Shown: positions 8,167 to 16,861 of the stretch, piece by piece
How the letters are laid out: every line of letters begins with the position of its first letter
How positions within the stretch are numbered: the stretch's first letter is position 1
Assembly: GCA_031259965.1 (NCBI GenBank)
Contig: JAIRKT010000007.1
Location: forward strand, 1 to 38,372
Reading direction: 5' to 3'
DNA: 38,372 nt
From: Christensenellaceae bacterium
GTDB taxonomy: Bacteria > Bacillota > Clostridia > Christensenellales > DTU072
Notes under the pieces: generated by a model
What the model was told of the DNA's origin: nothing
Database searches by the model: none
Seen by the model: the letters and a program-made list of their open reading frames with translations, nothing else
Translations under genes and position numbers: made by a program

Positions 8167-9534
8167 TTAAATTTTATAAACCTTTGCCTTCTTTACACTA
8201 TCGACAATAGTATATGAAGAAGTTAATATCAAAGCTGCCTTATCTGCATAATTAAAATTATTTAAGTATTTTGCCATATGGTTTATGCATTCGCTTGAAA
8301 TGCAAGCTTCTGGCAACGCTAATATTTTTATTTCATTAGAAGATGCGATTAAAGCAACAAGTGCCATCAGTGAACATTCAAATTCATTTGTTAGTGTTGG
8401 TTTTGTAGTAAGAAATTTTTGATGCAGACTAAAAAGAGCTAATGCTTTTTTGAATTCAATATCAGAAATTGTGCCTTTGTAAATACTATGAAGACTTTGC
8501 TGGACTCGCATTAAGTGTTCTTTTATCTGTCCAATTTCGATTATATGCTGGCCTATAGTAGTTCTATATTCATCCCTTCCTATAATTCCAATATCAATAC
8601 CAACGATTCGCACAAATCCATCTACCACTCTAGAATCACTAGGATAATTCTTAAACAGTATTTGTTTTAGTGCTATTAATTTATCTTCTGATTCAGAATA
8701 TATTATAGTAACACTGCCAGGCCGAACTGGAATTTGTAAATCTTTTATTATGTAGAGTGACTCTCTATCCCTTTTAAAAGATAATCCTTTAATTTCAATG
8801 AGATCATTTCCACCAGAGTCGTCATTGCGCACCTTTATGGTATACTTTGACTTCCCCTCATTATCATTTTCATTAACTAAGCTAATTGGTAATTCAGGAT
8901 GTGCCTTGGATCTGTTTAAGTTTTCATTACGCACCGCATAATACTCATCCTTAATAACTTTAATCTCGTCCGGGTTTCGTGTTATCTTCTCATTAACAAT
9001 TGCAAATTCTTCTCTTAAATCATCAAAAACGCCTAATAATATTAATTGTTTGCGCCTAATGCGCTCCTCATTCTTTTTTAAAACCAATAGTTCCTCTTTG
9101 TTTTTTTCTAGTAGTTTTAGCTTGTCTTCCTTTTCAAGAAGTTCGCTTTTTAAGATTTCTTGGTTTTCTTTAGCAGCTAATTCCATTTCTTCAATCTTAA
9201 TATTGAAAATTTCTTCTTGACTTGTGCACCATTTTTCAAATTCATTTTTGTAATTATTTATCTTTTGCTTATATGCGATATTCATTTTAGATCTGAGTAC
9301 TGTTTGTTCTTTAATGTAATTATTTAACGCTTTTTGTCTTTTTAATTCCGCTTTTTTTTCTTTTGAAGACATAACAACAGGCATATCGCGATGCCATGCA
9401 AAAGGCAAATCAAATAACTCCCCAAAAGGGGATAGCGCATGTGCGGTAAATATCTCCTCTTGAGATAACACACTTGTTGGCTCATTTTTTATTGAGTCCT
9501 GATCAAATTGATCATCAACCACATAATCACTCAT
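8167..9534 (-). CDS. Coiled-coil protein with a degenerate ABC-ATPase domain
   Basis: This 455-residue protein has no signal peptide or membrane segment. Residues about 56-165 are strongly charged heptad-like sequence, probably a long coiled coil. From about 245 the sequence follows an ABC-transporter nucleotide-binding domain: IEIKGLSF, then IIKDLQIPVRPGSVTIIYS, as in the A-loop/beta-strand lead-in to a P-loop. The P-loop position reads SESEDKLIAL (280-289), keeping only K285 and losing every glycine and the GKS/T. The signature region (381-387) reads LTNEFEC instead of LSGGQ. The Walker B region (403-412) reads KILALPEACI, with E409 at the catalytic Glu place but no preceding Asp. The H-loop reads LTSSYT. 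ATP hydrolysis is unlikely. It lies upstream of, and on the same strand as, the double phosphoesterase-like gene. The ABC assignment is by motif layout only. Confidence 0.7.
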   Translation of the reverse strand: MSDYVVDDQFDQDSIKNEPTSVLSQEEIFTAHALSPFGELFDLPFAWHRDMPVVMSSKEKKAELKRQKALNNYIKEQTVLRSKMNIAYKQKINNYKNEFEKWCTSQEEIFNIKIEEMELAAKENQEILKSELLEKEDKLKLLEKNKEELLVLKKNEERIRRKQLILLGVFDDLREEFAIVNEKITRNPDEIKVIKDEYYAVRNENLNRSKAHPELPISLVNENDNEGKSKYTIKVRNDDSGGNDLIEIKGLSFKRDRESLYIIKDLQIPVRPGSVTIIYSESEDKLIALKQILFKNYPSDSRVVDGFVRIVGIDIGIIGRDEYRTTIGQHIIEIGQIKEHLMRVQQSLHSIYKGTISDIEFKKALALFSLHQKFLTTKPTLTNEFECSLMALVALIASSNEIKILALPEACISSECINHMAKYLNNFNYADKAALILTSSYTIVDSVKKAKVYKI

Positions 9535-9597
9535 GTCTCAAATTGTTTGAATTAATTTAGCACTGCAAAAACCCAAACTCTCGCTTATTTTTCTGTT

Positions 9598-9626
9598 ATT
9601 ATAACATTACAAATTACAAATTACAA
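9598..9626 (-). promoter_or_regulatory. Candidate promoter of the degenerate ABC-like gene
   Basis: On the minus strand, TTGTAA (9621-9626) and TATAAT (9598-9603) are separated by 17 bases. The -35 overlaps a short tandem repeat of a 7-base AAATTAC unit (9609-9628). The expected leader is about 60 bases. Confidence 0.55.
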
Positions 9627-9658
9627 ATTAATTATTCGAATTACTATTCATTTTTCAT

Positions 9659-9687
9659 TTGACATTTAAAAAAGAAAATGTTATTAT
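9659..9687 (+). promoter_or_regulatory. Sigma-A promoter of the T-box/asnB operon
   Basis: A perfect TTGACA (9659-9664) lies 17 bases before TATTAT (9682-9687). Two further TATAAT hexamers follow at once (9685 and 9691). Transcription would start about 20 bases before the T-box RNA. Confidence 0.75.
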
Positions 9688-9714
9688 AATTATAATTTTA
9701 ATACATTTAAAAGC

Positions 9715-9985
9715 AATGACCGAGACGAGTAATATAATTACTGCAATCACAGAGAGTCGGCGATGGTGCGAATCCGATACTTGCACTTATATGAACAACA
9801 CTCGCGAGCTGCAACCCGAAACTACATTTACTTTAGCGTGTAGGGACGCCGTTATCATCGCGTTAGCATGAATGAGGTTTTTAAACCTTTCTAAAAGTGA
9901 TCGCTTTTGCGATAATTTAGGTGGCACCACGGATTATGTTTCGGCTATTCGTCCTATGTTGATGACGGGTGGCTTTTGTTTTTTA
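9715..9985 (+). promoter_or_regulatory. T-box leader, asparagine-specific (specifier AAC)
   Basis: All T-box landmarks are present. Stem I starts AATGACCGAG, followed by the AGAGAG box at 9751-9756. A TCGG/CCGA-closed arm with the GATGGTGCG element lies at 9757-9777. The specifier region TGAAC-AAC-ACTC puts AAC (Asn) at 9797-9799. The T-box proper AGGTGGCACCACGG is at 9919-9932. A terminator that competes with the antiterminator ends in GACGGGTGGC plus a T-rich run (about 9964-9985). Known mechanism: uncharged tRNA-Asn pairs with the specifier and with the T-box sequence and stabilises the antiterminator. The downstream gene is an asparagine synthetase, so codon and target agree. A short open frame across this region is an artefact of the RNA. 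Confidence 0.96.
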
Positions 9986-10050
9986 CAAACAAGCCCCACC
10001 CTAGATGTACCGAATTTACATCTGTTATTCTAACAATTAGAGGTGCTATT

Positions 10051-11634
10051 ATGTGCTCGATAATGTCTTGTGCTGGTAAATCAATTTCTCTCGAAGAATT
10101 CAATTCCGCACTTAAAACTACTGAATGCAGAGGCCCAGACGCCAGTAAAACTATTGAACTAGATGAAGGTTATATAGGTTTTAATAGGTTGGCTATCATG
10201 GGATTAACGCCTGAGGGTATGCAACCATTTGAATTAAATGGAAACTACGTAGTTTGTAATGGTGAGCTTTATTGTTTTAGATCAAAAAAAGCAGAATTAA
10301 GTCGTAAATATACTTTCAAAAGCGGCAGTGATTGTGAAATAATATTGCCATTATACAATGAAAAGGGTGTGTCTATATTTGCTGAACTTGATGCCGAATT
10401 TGCAATGATTATATATGACGCAAATCTTAAATCATTTTTAGCAGCTCGTGATCCTATCGGTATTAGACCTTTGTTTTATGCGTATAATAAAGCTGGTGAC
10501 ATTATGTTTGCTAGTGAAGCTAAGAATTTAATAGGCTTTTCAACTTCCATCAAGGCATTCCCCCCAGGACATTATTACCTTAATGGCGAGTTTATATGTT
10601 ATACTGATATAGCAGCAAATCATGGTTATGTAAATGATGATTTGGATATGATCTTTGCAAATTTACATACAAAATTAAGAGCTGGTATTGAAAAACGATT
10701 AGATGCTGATGCTCCACTTGGTTTTCTTTTAAGCGGCGGCCTCGATAGCTCCATTGTTTGTGCAGTAGCTGCGGAAATTTTAAAAAAACCAATCAGAACT
10801 TTTGCAGTTGGAATGACTGAAGATGCCATTGATTTGAAATATGCAAAGGAAGTAGCAAATTATATAAGAAGTGATCATACTGAAATTTATATAGATAAAG
10901 ATTTAGTATTATCAAATATTGAAAACGTCATTCGCATCCTTGAAACCTATGATATAACTACTATCCGTGCAAGCATGGGCATGTATCTTATCTGCAAGGC
11001 AATACACGAACAAACTGATGTTCGAGTGCTCTTAACTGGCGAAATTTCAGACGAAATATTTGGGTATAAATACACCGATTTTGCCCCTTCACCTGAGGCC
11101 TTTCAAGAAGAAGCACAGAAACGATTGAGTGAACTCTATATGTATGATGTGCTAAGGGCTGATCGCTGTATATCAGCAAATTCTATAGAAGCGCGAGTTC
11201 CATTTGGTGACATCGATTTTGTTAAATACGTTATGTCTATCAATCCAGCTAAAAAAATTAATGTCTATAATAAGGGTAAATATCTACTGCGTAAGGCATT
11301 TGATAATTCCAAATATCTTCCAGATTCAATATTATATAGGGAGAAAGCCGCATTTTCGGATGCTGTAGGACACTCAATGGTAGACTATATTAAAGAATAT
11401 GCTGAATCTAAATACTCTGATGCTGAATTCGAAGAACGTAGTTCAAAATATGGGTATCACGCAAAACCATTTACGAAGGAATCACTTTTGTACCGCGAGA
11501 TATTTGAAAAATTTTATCCAGGTCAAGCGTCACTCGTAAAAGATTTTTGGATGCCTAACAAAAATTGGGAAAACTGTGATGTCAACGATCCATCGGCCCG
11601 AGTGCTTAAAAACTATGGAGCTAGCGGCAACTAA
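10051..11634 (+). CDS. asnB: Asparagine synthetase (glutamine-hydrolysing)
   Basis: The enzyme makes asparagine from aspartate, ATP and glutamine in the cytoplasm. The start at ATG 10051 is chosen because class II glutamine amidotransferases need Cys right after Met (M-C-S-I). An RBS-like AGAGGTG precedes it, and more upstream starts would lie inside the T-box terminator. The product has 527 residues. The N-terminal glutaminase domain (about 2-190) includes CRGPDAS and ARDPIGIRPLFYA. The synthetase domain carries the PP-loop SGGLDSS (228-234) and SIEARVPF near the C-terminus. Length and order match bacterial AsnB. Expression should rise when charged tRNA-Asn is scarce, through the T-box. The next gene lies 80 bases on, same strand, and is probably co-transcribed. 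Confidence 0.96.
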   Translation: MCSIMSCAGKSISLEEFNSALKTTECRGPDASKTIELDEGYIGFNRLAIMGLTPEGMQPFELNGNYVVCNGELYCFRSKKAELSRKYTFKSGSDCEIILPLYNEKGVSIFAELDAEFAMIIYDANLKSFLAARDPIGIRPLFYAYNKAGDIMFASEAKNLIGFSTSIKAFPPGHYYLNGEFICYTDIAANHGYVNDDLDMIFANLHTKLRAGIEKRLDADAPLGFLLSGGLDSSIVCAVAAEILKKPIRTFAVGMTEDAIDLKYAKEVANYIRSDHTEIYIDKDLVLSNIENVIRILETYDITTIRASMGMYLICKAIHEQTDVRVLLTGEISDEIFGYKYTDFAPSPEAFQEEAQKRLSELYMYDVLRADRCISANSIEARVPFGDIDFVKYVMSINPAKKINVYNKGKYLLRKAFDNSKYLPDSILYREKAAFSDAVGHSMVDYIKEYAESKYSDAEFEERSSKYGYHAKPFTKESLLYREIFEKFYPGQASLVKDFWMPNKNWENCDVNDPSARVLKNYGASGN

Positions 11635-11714
11635 ATTATTCCTAATCTTAAATATTAAATTAAAAACAAACTATCTCAATAAGTGTTACTTTCAATATGT
11701 AAGGAGCAATTGTT

Positions 11715-12641
11715 ATGCCTTCAAATTCATTCCACTACCACTTTGGCAATGTTCTTTATTCTAAAACATCAAGTGCAATACAAAACCAAATTGACGTAGA
11801 CAAACCCGCTTTTTACTTTGGAAATCAGGGTCCTGATATATTGTTTTACATAAAACTTATACGCGGCGTATATAATTCACTAGGAACATCTGTGCACACA
11901 TCATTTAAAACGCAAGAATTCCTCGAGGCCTCAGCTAAATATATCGAACATACTCAAGACAACTCGATTCTCCCATATACATATGGAATGCTATGTCATT
12001 ATGCGCTTGATAAAAACGTACATCCCTTTGTGTATTTTAGAGAAAAAGATAATCCAAAATTTTGTGACAAAAAACTAGAAATGTTTTACCATGTTGATTT
12101 TGAATCGGCTATGGATTTTGTTTGTATTGAAGAATATATGGGATTTGAATCTGCAACTTACGATTCTACCAGACATTTAACAATATCTCAGGAGACCGCT
12201 GTAGAAATTGCTAATTTTTATGAAACAGTTTTTGCACCGATTTACGATCCTACTCTTAATTCGAACGATTTACTTAAGTGTATTAAATACATGCGGCGCG
12301 CACTAAAATTATTTGATGACAAAAAAGGCCGTAAATTAAAATTGTTTAAACTCTTAGAAAAAATTCCTAAATTTCCAGGATATCCTCGTGCCGCACTGCG
12401 TCCCACCACTTTGTACTTAGAACCAGATTATATGAACAGAAATCGCAGCCCCTATCCAGAATACAGAAATCATCCTGAAAAAACTATATGTATCACTGTA
12501 GATGAAATGTTTAACAATGGAATAATTGATGCTTTGAGTTTAGTGGAAGCTTTCTACGATCGCATAACTGCAAATATTCCACTCAATGCAGATTTGTTTA
12601 AAGTTAATTTTGCAGGCGACTTAATTACTAATGAATTTTAA
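11715..12641 (+). CDS. Zinc-dependent phospholipase C-like protein
   Basis: This 308-residue protein resembles the zinc-dependent phospholipase C family widespread in Firmicutes. It shows HYHFGNVLY near the start, FYFGNQGPDILFY (33-45), a His-containing helix GTSVHTSF, and GMLCHYALDKNVHPFVYF. The His and Asp residues in these segments are the usual zinc ligands. There is no signal peptide, so unlike the secreted toxin enzymes this one is probably cytoplasmic; its true substrate is unknown. The start follows a textbook AAGGAG at 11700-11705. It lies 80 bases after asnB with no terminator between, so it is likely under the same T-box, though a functional link to asparagine is not obvious. It ends 12 bases from the convergent PRPP synthetase gene. 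Confidence 0.8.
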   Translation: MPSNSFHYHFGNVLYSKTSSAIQNQIDVDKPAFYFGNQGPDILFYIKLIRGVYNSLGTSVHTSFKTQEFLEASAKYIEHTQDNSILPYTYGMLCHYALDKNVHPFVYFREKDNPKFCDKKLEMFYHVDFESAMDFVCIEEYMGFESATYDSTRHLTISQETAVEIANFYETVFAPIYDPTLNSNDLLKCIKYMRRALKLFDDKKGRKLKLFKLLEKIPKFPGYPRAALRPTTLYLEPDYMNRNRSPYPEYRNHPEKTICITVDEMFNNGIIDALSLVEAFYDRITANIPLNADLFKVNFAGDLITNEF

Positions 12642-12653
12642 ATTTTAACTGGT

Positions 12654-13808
12654 TTATCTACCAATAAGTTCGTGTATTCTGTCCGCAGAGTTTAATAGAG
12701 GTGAGACAGATTTATTTTGATTACATGATGATATTATGTATGCAATGTATTTAGAAAGATCAGCGCATATAAACCATTTTTCATTTTCTAATTCTTCTCT
12801 CAAATAAGTTAGATTAGTGCTTAGTACTGCAGTAAACAAGCCTTCTTTATATGCGTCCCTAAAAACTTTTACGCCCTTTGTGAAAAGCGAATAAGTAGCC
12901 ATTAAGAAAATATTTCGCGCGCCTCTAGCCTTTAAATCCGCACATAAATGAAGCATTGACTCCCCAGTCGCTATAATATCATCTGCTACTATTATGTCCT
13001 TTCCTTTTACATTTTGACCTATAAATTCATGTGCCACTATCGGATTTCGGCCGTCAACTACGTTCGCATAATCACGTCGTTTATAAAACATACCAAGATC
13101 AATTCCTAAAACCGAAGCATAGAAGATGTTTCTGTTCATAGCCCCTTCATCTGGACTAACAACCATAAAATTGTCTTTGTCAATTTGCACATCAGGAAAA
13201 CGAGCTACAAGCGCTTTTAAAATTTGATAGGTTGGGAAAAAATTATCAAAACCCATGAGAGGTACTGCGTTTTGAACTCTAGGGTCGTGAGCATCAAAGG
13301 TTATGAGATCACGCACCCCCATATGAAACAATTCTTGCAACATTTGAGCTGCATCTAGTGATTCCCTGCTATTGCGACGATGCTGTCTGCCTCCATACAA
13401 CACAGGCATTATAACTGTAATTCTTTCTGTTTTTCCACCCGCTGCACTTATTATTCTTTTTAAATCCGCATAATGATCATCTGGGGACATGGCATTTGGA
13501 TGACCAAAAAAATCATATTTTGTATTGTAGTTACCAACATCAACTAGAATATAAATATCATAACCCCTTACACTTTCTTCTATAATACCTTTACCATCTC
13601 CTGTCGAAAATCTCGGACATTGAGTTTCTATAATAAATGTATCTTTCTTGAATCTTGGATACTTGATCCCAACGTCTCTGTTGTACCAAGTAACAAGATA
13701 ATTATCTATTAACTTCCCTAGCTTCTCCGCACCTTTTAAGACAATTAATCCCAGCGGCGCAACAGGCGAGGCATCGTCAAAAACCGTAGTAAAAAATGTT
13801 GGCATCAT
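12654..13808 (-). CDS. prs: Ribose-phosphate pyrophosphokinase (PRPP synthetase), long form
   Basis: It makes phosphoribosyl pyrophosphate from ribose 5-phosphate and ATP, for nucleotide, histidine and tryptophan synthesis. The ATP-side motif YGGRQHRRNSRES and the metal-binding region FDAHDPRVQNAVP are clear, as is SPDEGAMNR. The PRPP loop reads VADDIIATGESM where the classical enzyme has VDDIIDTAGT. At 384 residues it exceeds the usual 310-320. The extra N-terminal sequence and the ATGES-type loop are, from memory, features of a clade seen in clostridia, so this is not necessarily an oddity. The start ATG at 13808 follows AAGGAG with a 6-base gap. The gene appears monocistronic. Confidence 0.92.
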   Translation of the reverse strand: MMPTFFTTVFDDASPVAPLGLIVLKGAEKLGKLIDNYLVTWYNRDVGIKYPRFKKDTFIIETQCPRFSTGDGKGIIEESVRGYDIYILVDVGNYNTKYDFFGHPNAMSPDDHYADLKRIISAAGGKTERITVIMPVLYGGRQHRRNSRESLDAAQMLQELFHMGVRDLITFDAHDPRVQNAVPLMGFDNFFPTYQILKALVARFPDVQIDKDNFMVVSPDEGAMNRNIFYASVLGIDLGMFYKRRDYANVVDGRNPIVAHEFIGQNVKGKDIIVADDIIATGESMLHLCADLKARGARNIFLMATYSLFTKGVKVFRDAYKEGLFTAVLSTNLTYLREELENEKWFICADLSKYIAYIISSCNQNKSVSPLLNSADRIHELIGR

Positions 13809-14712
13809 TTACTGCTCCTTGAACTTTTTATATCGGCAGTTTTAAATCGAAATATCATATTAATTTTCACTCCACGGATCAATTCTTGAATCGTTTTGAA
13901 TCCCTAGATCCCTTAAAACATTATCTCAAACAACTAAAAGCACTGAATAACATTTGTTACAATCAATATTCTATAATATTTAGATTGCCATAAATATCTA
14001 ACAACTTGCTTTCAATACTCAGTCTTTCTACTGATTAATGAATTGCAATTTACAGCGCTACATACCACTGATAAACGTGCGGTTTGCAAAAATTGCGCGC
14101 TTAAAAGACTTCATAACAATCAAATAGATGTTCGGACGCATGAAATAATCATCATCCAAAAGTGCGAGACATTAACATAACCTTTGACTCTTTGCAAAAT
14201 TTATAGTTTGTTAGATGTGCTTATTCACTTTTAAATATTAATAAATTTTATCATTAGGTGTTAAGTGCTCTAATTTATAGATAGATCTTGTTATGTCAAT
14301 AACTATTCTCTATAATATCGTTGCACCCAATTTACCTCATTCTTACACAAATTTGATTTATACATAAATTCCTAATATCTCCGGCTAATAATGTTTTAGC
14401 TGGTTTAATGCCATCTGCAAAGTGGTATGTGCTCGATTTTTGGAAAATGTTTTTTCCAACTTCTTAGATAATACTACTTCGTTTAACTAACTAATAATAT
14501 ATCATACACTCTACTATTTGTCAATTATAATCATCGCATTCAGTCCACGCAAGCAGTGAGTAATTTCCTACTAGAAGACCTGGTTTTAAATCATAACATC
14601 ATTATCATAGTTAGAAACTAATTAAATAATAAATGGTGTTATGAATTATGTTGTGGGTTGTTATAAGAAAAACCAAATTTAAAGCAAAAAAATGATAACT
14701 CTATCAAATTAT
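13809..14712. other. Gene-free 0.9-kb stretch
   Basis: The region is AT-rich with stop codons in all frames. No tRNA, riboswitch core or strong hairpin-plus-T-run was recognised. It holds the leader of the PRPP synthetase gene and the 3' flank of the 58-residue small gene. A small RNA cannot be excluded by eye. Confidence 0.4.
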
Positions 14713-14889
14713 TTAATTACTATTGTTATCTGGAATTTCCTTAACCTGAACTAAATATCTTGAGTCATCTTTAGTCGAAACCATAAACGACGTTGGGTTT
14801 TGACCTTTTGGATAGGTGATTTCAAGCGCATGATCACATTCTAGCATTACTGCTTCACCAAACATTATAGTTACATCTGATAATGTCAT
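14713..14889 (-). CDS. Small conserved-looking protein of 58 residues, unknown function
   Basis: The minus strand encodes a 58-residue acidic protein starting MTLSDVTIMFGEAVMLECDH and ending EIPDNNSN. It has no membrane segment and a single Cys. The alternating hydrophobic pattern (VTIMF, ALEITY, RYLVQVKEI) suggests a small beta-rich fold. A strong GGGGA RBS lies 6-8 bases before the ATG. A well-spaced promoter lies about 40-70 bases upstream. Both signals together make this a real gene although it is short. I do not recognise the family. Its nearest neighbour upstream is the flavoprotein gene, on the same strand but more than 230 bases away and with its own promoter. Confidence 0.7.
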   Translation of the reverse strand: MTLSDVTIMFGEAVMLECDHALEITYPKGQNPTSFMVSTKDDSRYLVQVKEIPDNNSN

Positions 14890-14927
14890 CTCTATTCCCC
14901 CTGGCTAATAATAACTTTCATACTATT

Positions 14928-14956
14928 ATTATATTATTATGTCTTTCAATTGTAAA
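14928..14956 (-). promoter_or_regulatory. Promoter of the 58-residue small gene
   Basis: On the minus strand, TTTACA (14951-14956) and TATAAT (14928-14933) are separated by 17 bases. The leader would be about 32 bases. Confidence 0.7.
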
Positions 14957-15124
14957 GTAAATTGACATAATTTGTCGATAAAAGTGCAATTTGCTTCACA
15001 AAATAAGTAAAATTGTGTAAACCTTCCTTTGCAATTTACACAACAGCACCTTATTTTCTACTACAAAATTCTATTATTTATGCCTTGTGCAAAATATTTC
15101 ACTATTGTGAGTTGCTTTGTTTGG

Positions 15125-16480
15125 TTATTGTTTCTCTACCTTTGCAGGATTAGCCAGTGACTTTATGAAGCAATTCAAATTTTTCTGCCATTTAGCAATA
15201 GCATTTATATCATAAGCCGTTGGTATGGACATGCCTATTTTATAACCCCTATCCATTTTCATTAACAGATAATTGAGTTTCAATAGACTGCTAGGTGACT
15301 TAACTGCTTTTGTTAGTTTTTTAAGTTTTTCTTTTACCGATAAACATATCCTATCACCGCGCGCTACAATTGCTAATTCAGATTCCGACAATAAACCTGA
15401 TTTCACTATCTTTCTAATGTATTTTATATCTAGACCAAGCAACCAACGCTTCAAATAATCAATTGCTATATAATCAGCACCAAACAATTTAAATACTCTA
15501 ACTTGATATTCCCATAGCACTTCTTCATTAAAATCAGAACTCGGCGTTTTATCTATCACATCAGCTAATATAGCTGCAGCCTTTATAGAAGCCGCTATGC
15601 CACTTCCTAACAAAGGTATGGTCATATAGGCGGAATTTCCTATAGCAGCATATCCAGATGTGACCATTTTAAGCGCTGGGTATTTTATTGGAATTTGATA
15701 GGTTTTTCCACCGTTCAATAGTTTGTCACCGAGACATGGATTGTCTTTTTTGATTGCTTCTAGCGCCGCTAAACGATGTTTTTCATTATCAACACCCATT
15801 AATCCTATGAGCACGTCTACAACATCTCCTCTGTCTATGCACCAACTAATACCACACCCGCCTAAATGTTTTATATAAACTTTGTTAGTAAACTTCGAAG
15901 GCTCAACTTCATTCCTTTCATAATATGCTCTATAAGCGTAAAATATTTCTTCACTTGTTATATCATTTGACATATTAAATTCTTGAGGTAGTGAATTTTT
16001 AACAGAAGAAAACAAACCGGCACTATCAATTACCAAATCCGCATAATGATTTGTATCATCTACAACCACCCCTATAACTTTATTATTATCGTCTAGAATA
16101 ACCTTCTCAACATTACTCTTAAATAGAATTTTTGCACCAGACACTTCAGCCTCATCCGCTAATTGTTGAGAAAACAAGCGCCTATCTATTGAATAGTCTA
16201 CATGCTCAGCTGGCTGTGGCACATAGATGTGTATTCCCTCAAAAGGCATGACAAAAGTCCATGGTTTTTTTTCAATAAATTTACTGGATGGCATATTCAC
16301 TAACCCTCTGTCAAAAATGCTCTTTTCAACGTCATCTGACCAGTCATATGCTAAAGCACCATACGGACCTTTCTCAAAAAGTGTCACATCATATTTATTC
16401 TTTAAAGCAAGTTTTTTGGCGATTGCTAGCCCGCCGATCCCAGCACCAACTATAATAATCTTTTTAATTATATTATCCAT
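15125..16480 (-). CDS. Geranylgeranyl-reductase-like FAD-dependent oxidoreductase
   Basis: An N-terminal Rossmann motif IIIVGAGIGGLAIAKKLA (8-25) with the acidic end of strand 2 in VTLFEKG binds FAD. The middle has YSIDRRLFSQQLADEA, matching the substrate-domain entry of the geranylgeranyl reductase/halogenase-like flavoproteins. LGGCGISWCIDRGDVVDVLIGL and SGYAAIGNSAYMTIPLLGSG correspond to the second FAD motif and the family's PxxGxG segment. Length 451 fits. Family members reduce isoprenoid double bonds or hydroxylate substrates; the substrate here cannot be told. No prenyl-lipid genes lie nearby. A promoter is present just upstream, so it is likely a single-gene unit. The RBS is weak. Confidence 0.8.
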   Translation of the reverse strand: MDNIIKKIIIVGAGIGGLAIAKKLALKNKYDVTLFEKGPYGALAYDWSDDVEKSIFDRGLVNMPSSKFIEKKPWTFVMPFEGIHIYVPQPAEHVDYSIDRRLFSQQLADEAEVSGAKILFKSNVEKVILDDNNKVIGVVVDDTNHYADLVIDSAGLFSSVKNSLPQEFNMSNDITSEEIFYAYRAYYERNEVEPSKFTNKVYIKHLGGCGISWCIDRGDVVDVLIGLMGVDNEKHRLAALEAIKKDNPCLGDKLLNGGKTYQIPIKYPALKMVTSGYAAIGNSAYMTIPLLGSGIAASIKAAAILADVIDKTPSSDFNEEVLWEYQVRVFKLFGADYIAIDYLKRWLLGLDIKYIRKIVKSGLLSESELAIVARGDRICLSVKEKLKKLTKAVKSPSSLLKLNYLLMKMDRGYKIGMSIPTAYDINAIAKWQKNLNCFIKSLANPAKVEKQ

Positions 16481-16524
16481 ATTTTTAAACCATCGTAATT
16501 ACTTAATTGTTAAACATTAGATAA

Positions 16525-16553
16525 ATAATATAACAAAAATAGCTGATTGTCAA
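16525..16553 (-). promoter_or_regulatory. Promoter of the flavoprotein gene
   Basis: On the minus strand, TTGACA (16548-16553) and TATTAT (16525-16530) are separated by 17 bases, giving a leader of about 38 bases. Confidence 0.7.
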
Positions 16554-16635
16554 TATTTATCGTTGTTTAAAGTAATTATTGTTCATTGTTATATGCAATT
16601 AGCTTATTAGCTACAATAATTTTTGAAAATTTAAT

Positions 16636-16664
16636 TTGACAGCGTATGTGAAATTTGTTATGAT
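16636..16664 (+). promoter_or_regulatory. Upstream promoter of the Na/Pi transporter gene
   Basis: TTGACA (16636-16641) lies 17 bases before TATGAT (16659-16664), about 285 bases before the start codon. It may work with the second promoter at 16709-16738. Confidence 0.6.
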
Positions 16665-16708
16665 TTTAGCTACTAAAAACCCTTACATTAATAATAATGA
16701 TTTTTTTT

Positions 16709-16738
16709 TTGCAAACTAAATATCTAAAATGATATAAT
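16709..16738 (+). promoter_or_regulatory. Second promoter of the Na/Pi transporter gene
   Basis: TTGCAA (16709-16714) and a perfect TATAAT (16733-16738) are 18 bases apart. This leaves a leader of about 200 bases that contains the hairpin at 16790-16861. Confidence 0.55.
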
Positions 16739-16789
16739 GCATATAAGTGTATAAAGTTTTATTATATGCTGTTTTCTCATCGGATTGTT

Positions 16790-16861
16790 TGCTGCTGCTA
16801 TCCCAAATTTTCATTCTCATAAAAGTCAATCACTCTAATGAGCAACAAGCAGCACGTTTTT
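16790..16861 (+). promoter_or_regulatory. Terminator-like structured leader ahead of the Na/Pi transporter
   Basis: TGCTGCT (16790-16796, or the repeat at 16793-16799) can pair with AGCAGCA (16848-16854). An inner CTCAT/ATGAG helix joins 16816-16820 to 16838-16842, and CGTTTTTGTC follows directly. The layout resembles an attenuator or a small-RNA terminator within the leader. I recognise no known riboswitch. Confidence 0.35.

Noticed and set aside
9609-9628. Tandem AAATTAC repeat resembling a small repeat array
   Set aside because: Only about three 7-base units, without spacers; not a CRISPR, probably simple-sequence drift overlapping a promoter.
9659-9871. Open frame of 70 codons on the plus strand before asnB
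   Set aside because: It lies over the T-box stem I region; its sequence is explained by the conserved RNA and it has no RBS.
12654-13808. PRPP loop reading ATGES rather than DTAGT, taken at first as a broken enzyme
   Set aside because: Long PRPP synthetases with a GES-type loop are, as far as I recall, a normal clostridial form, and the other motifs are intact.
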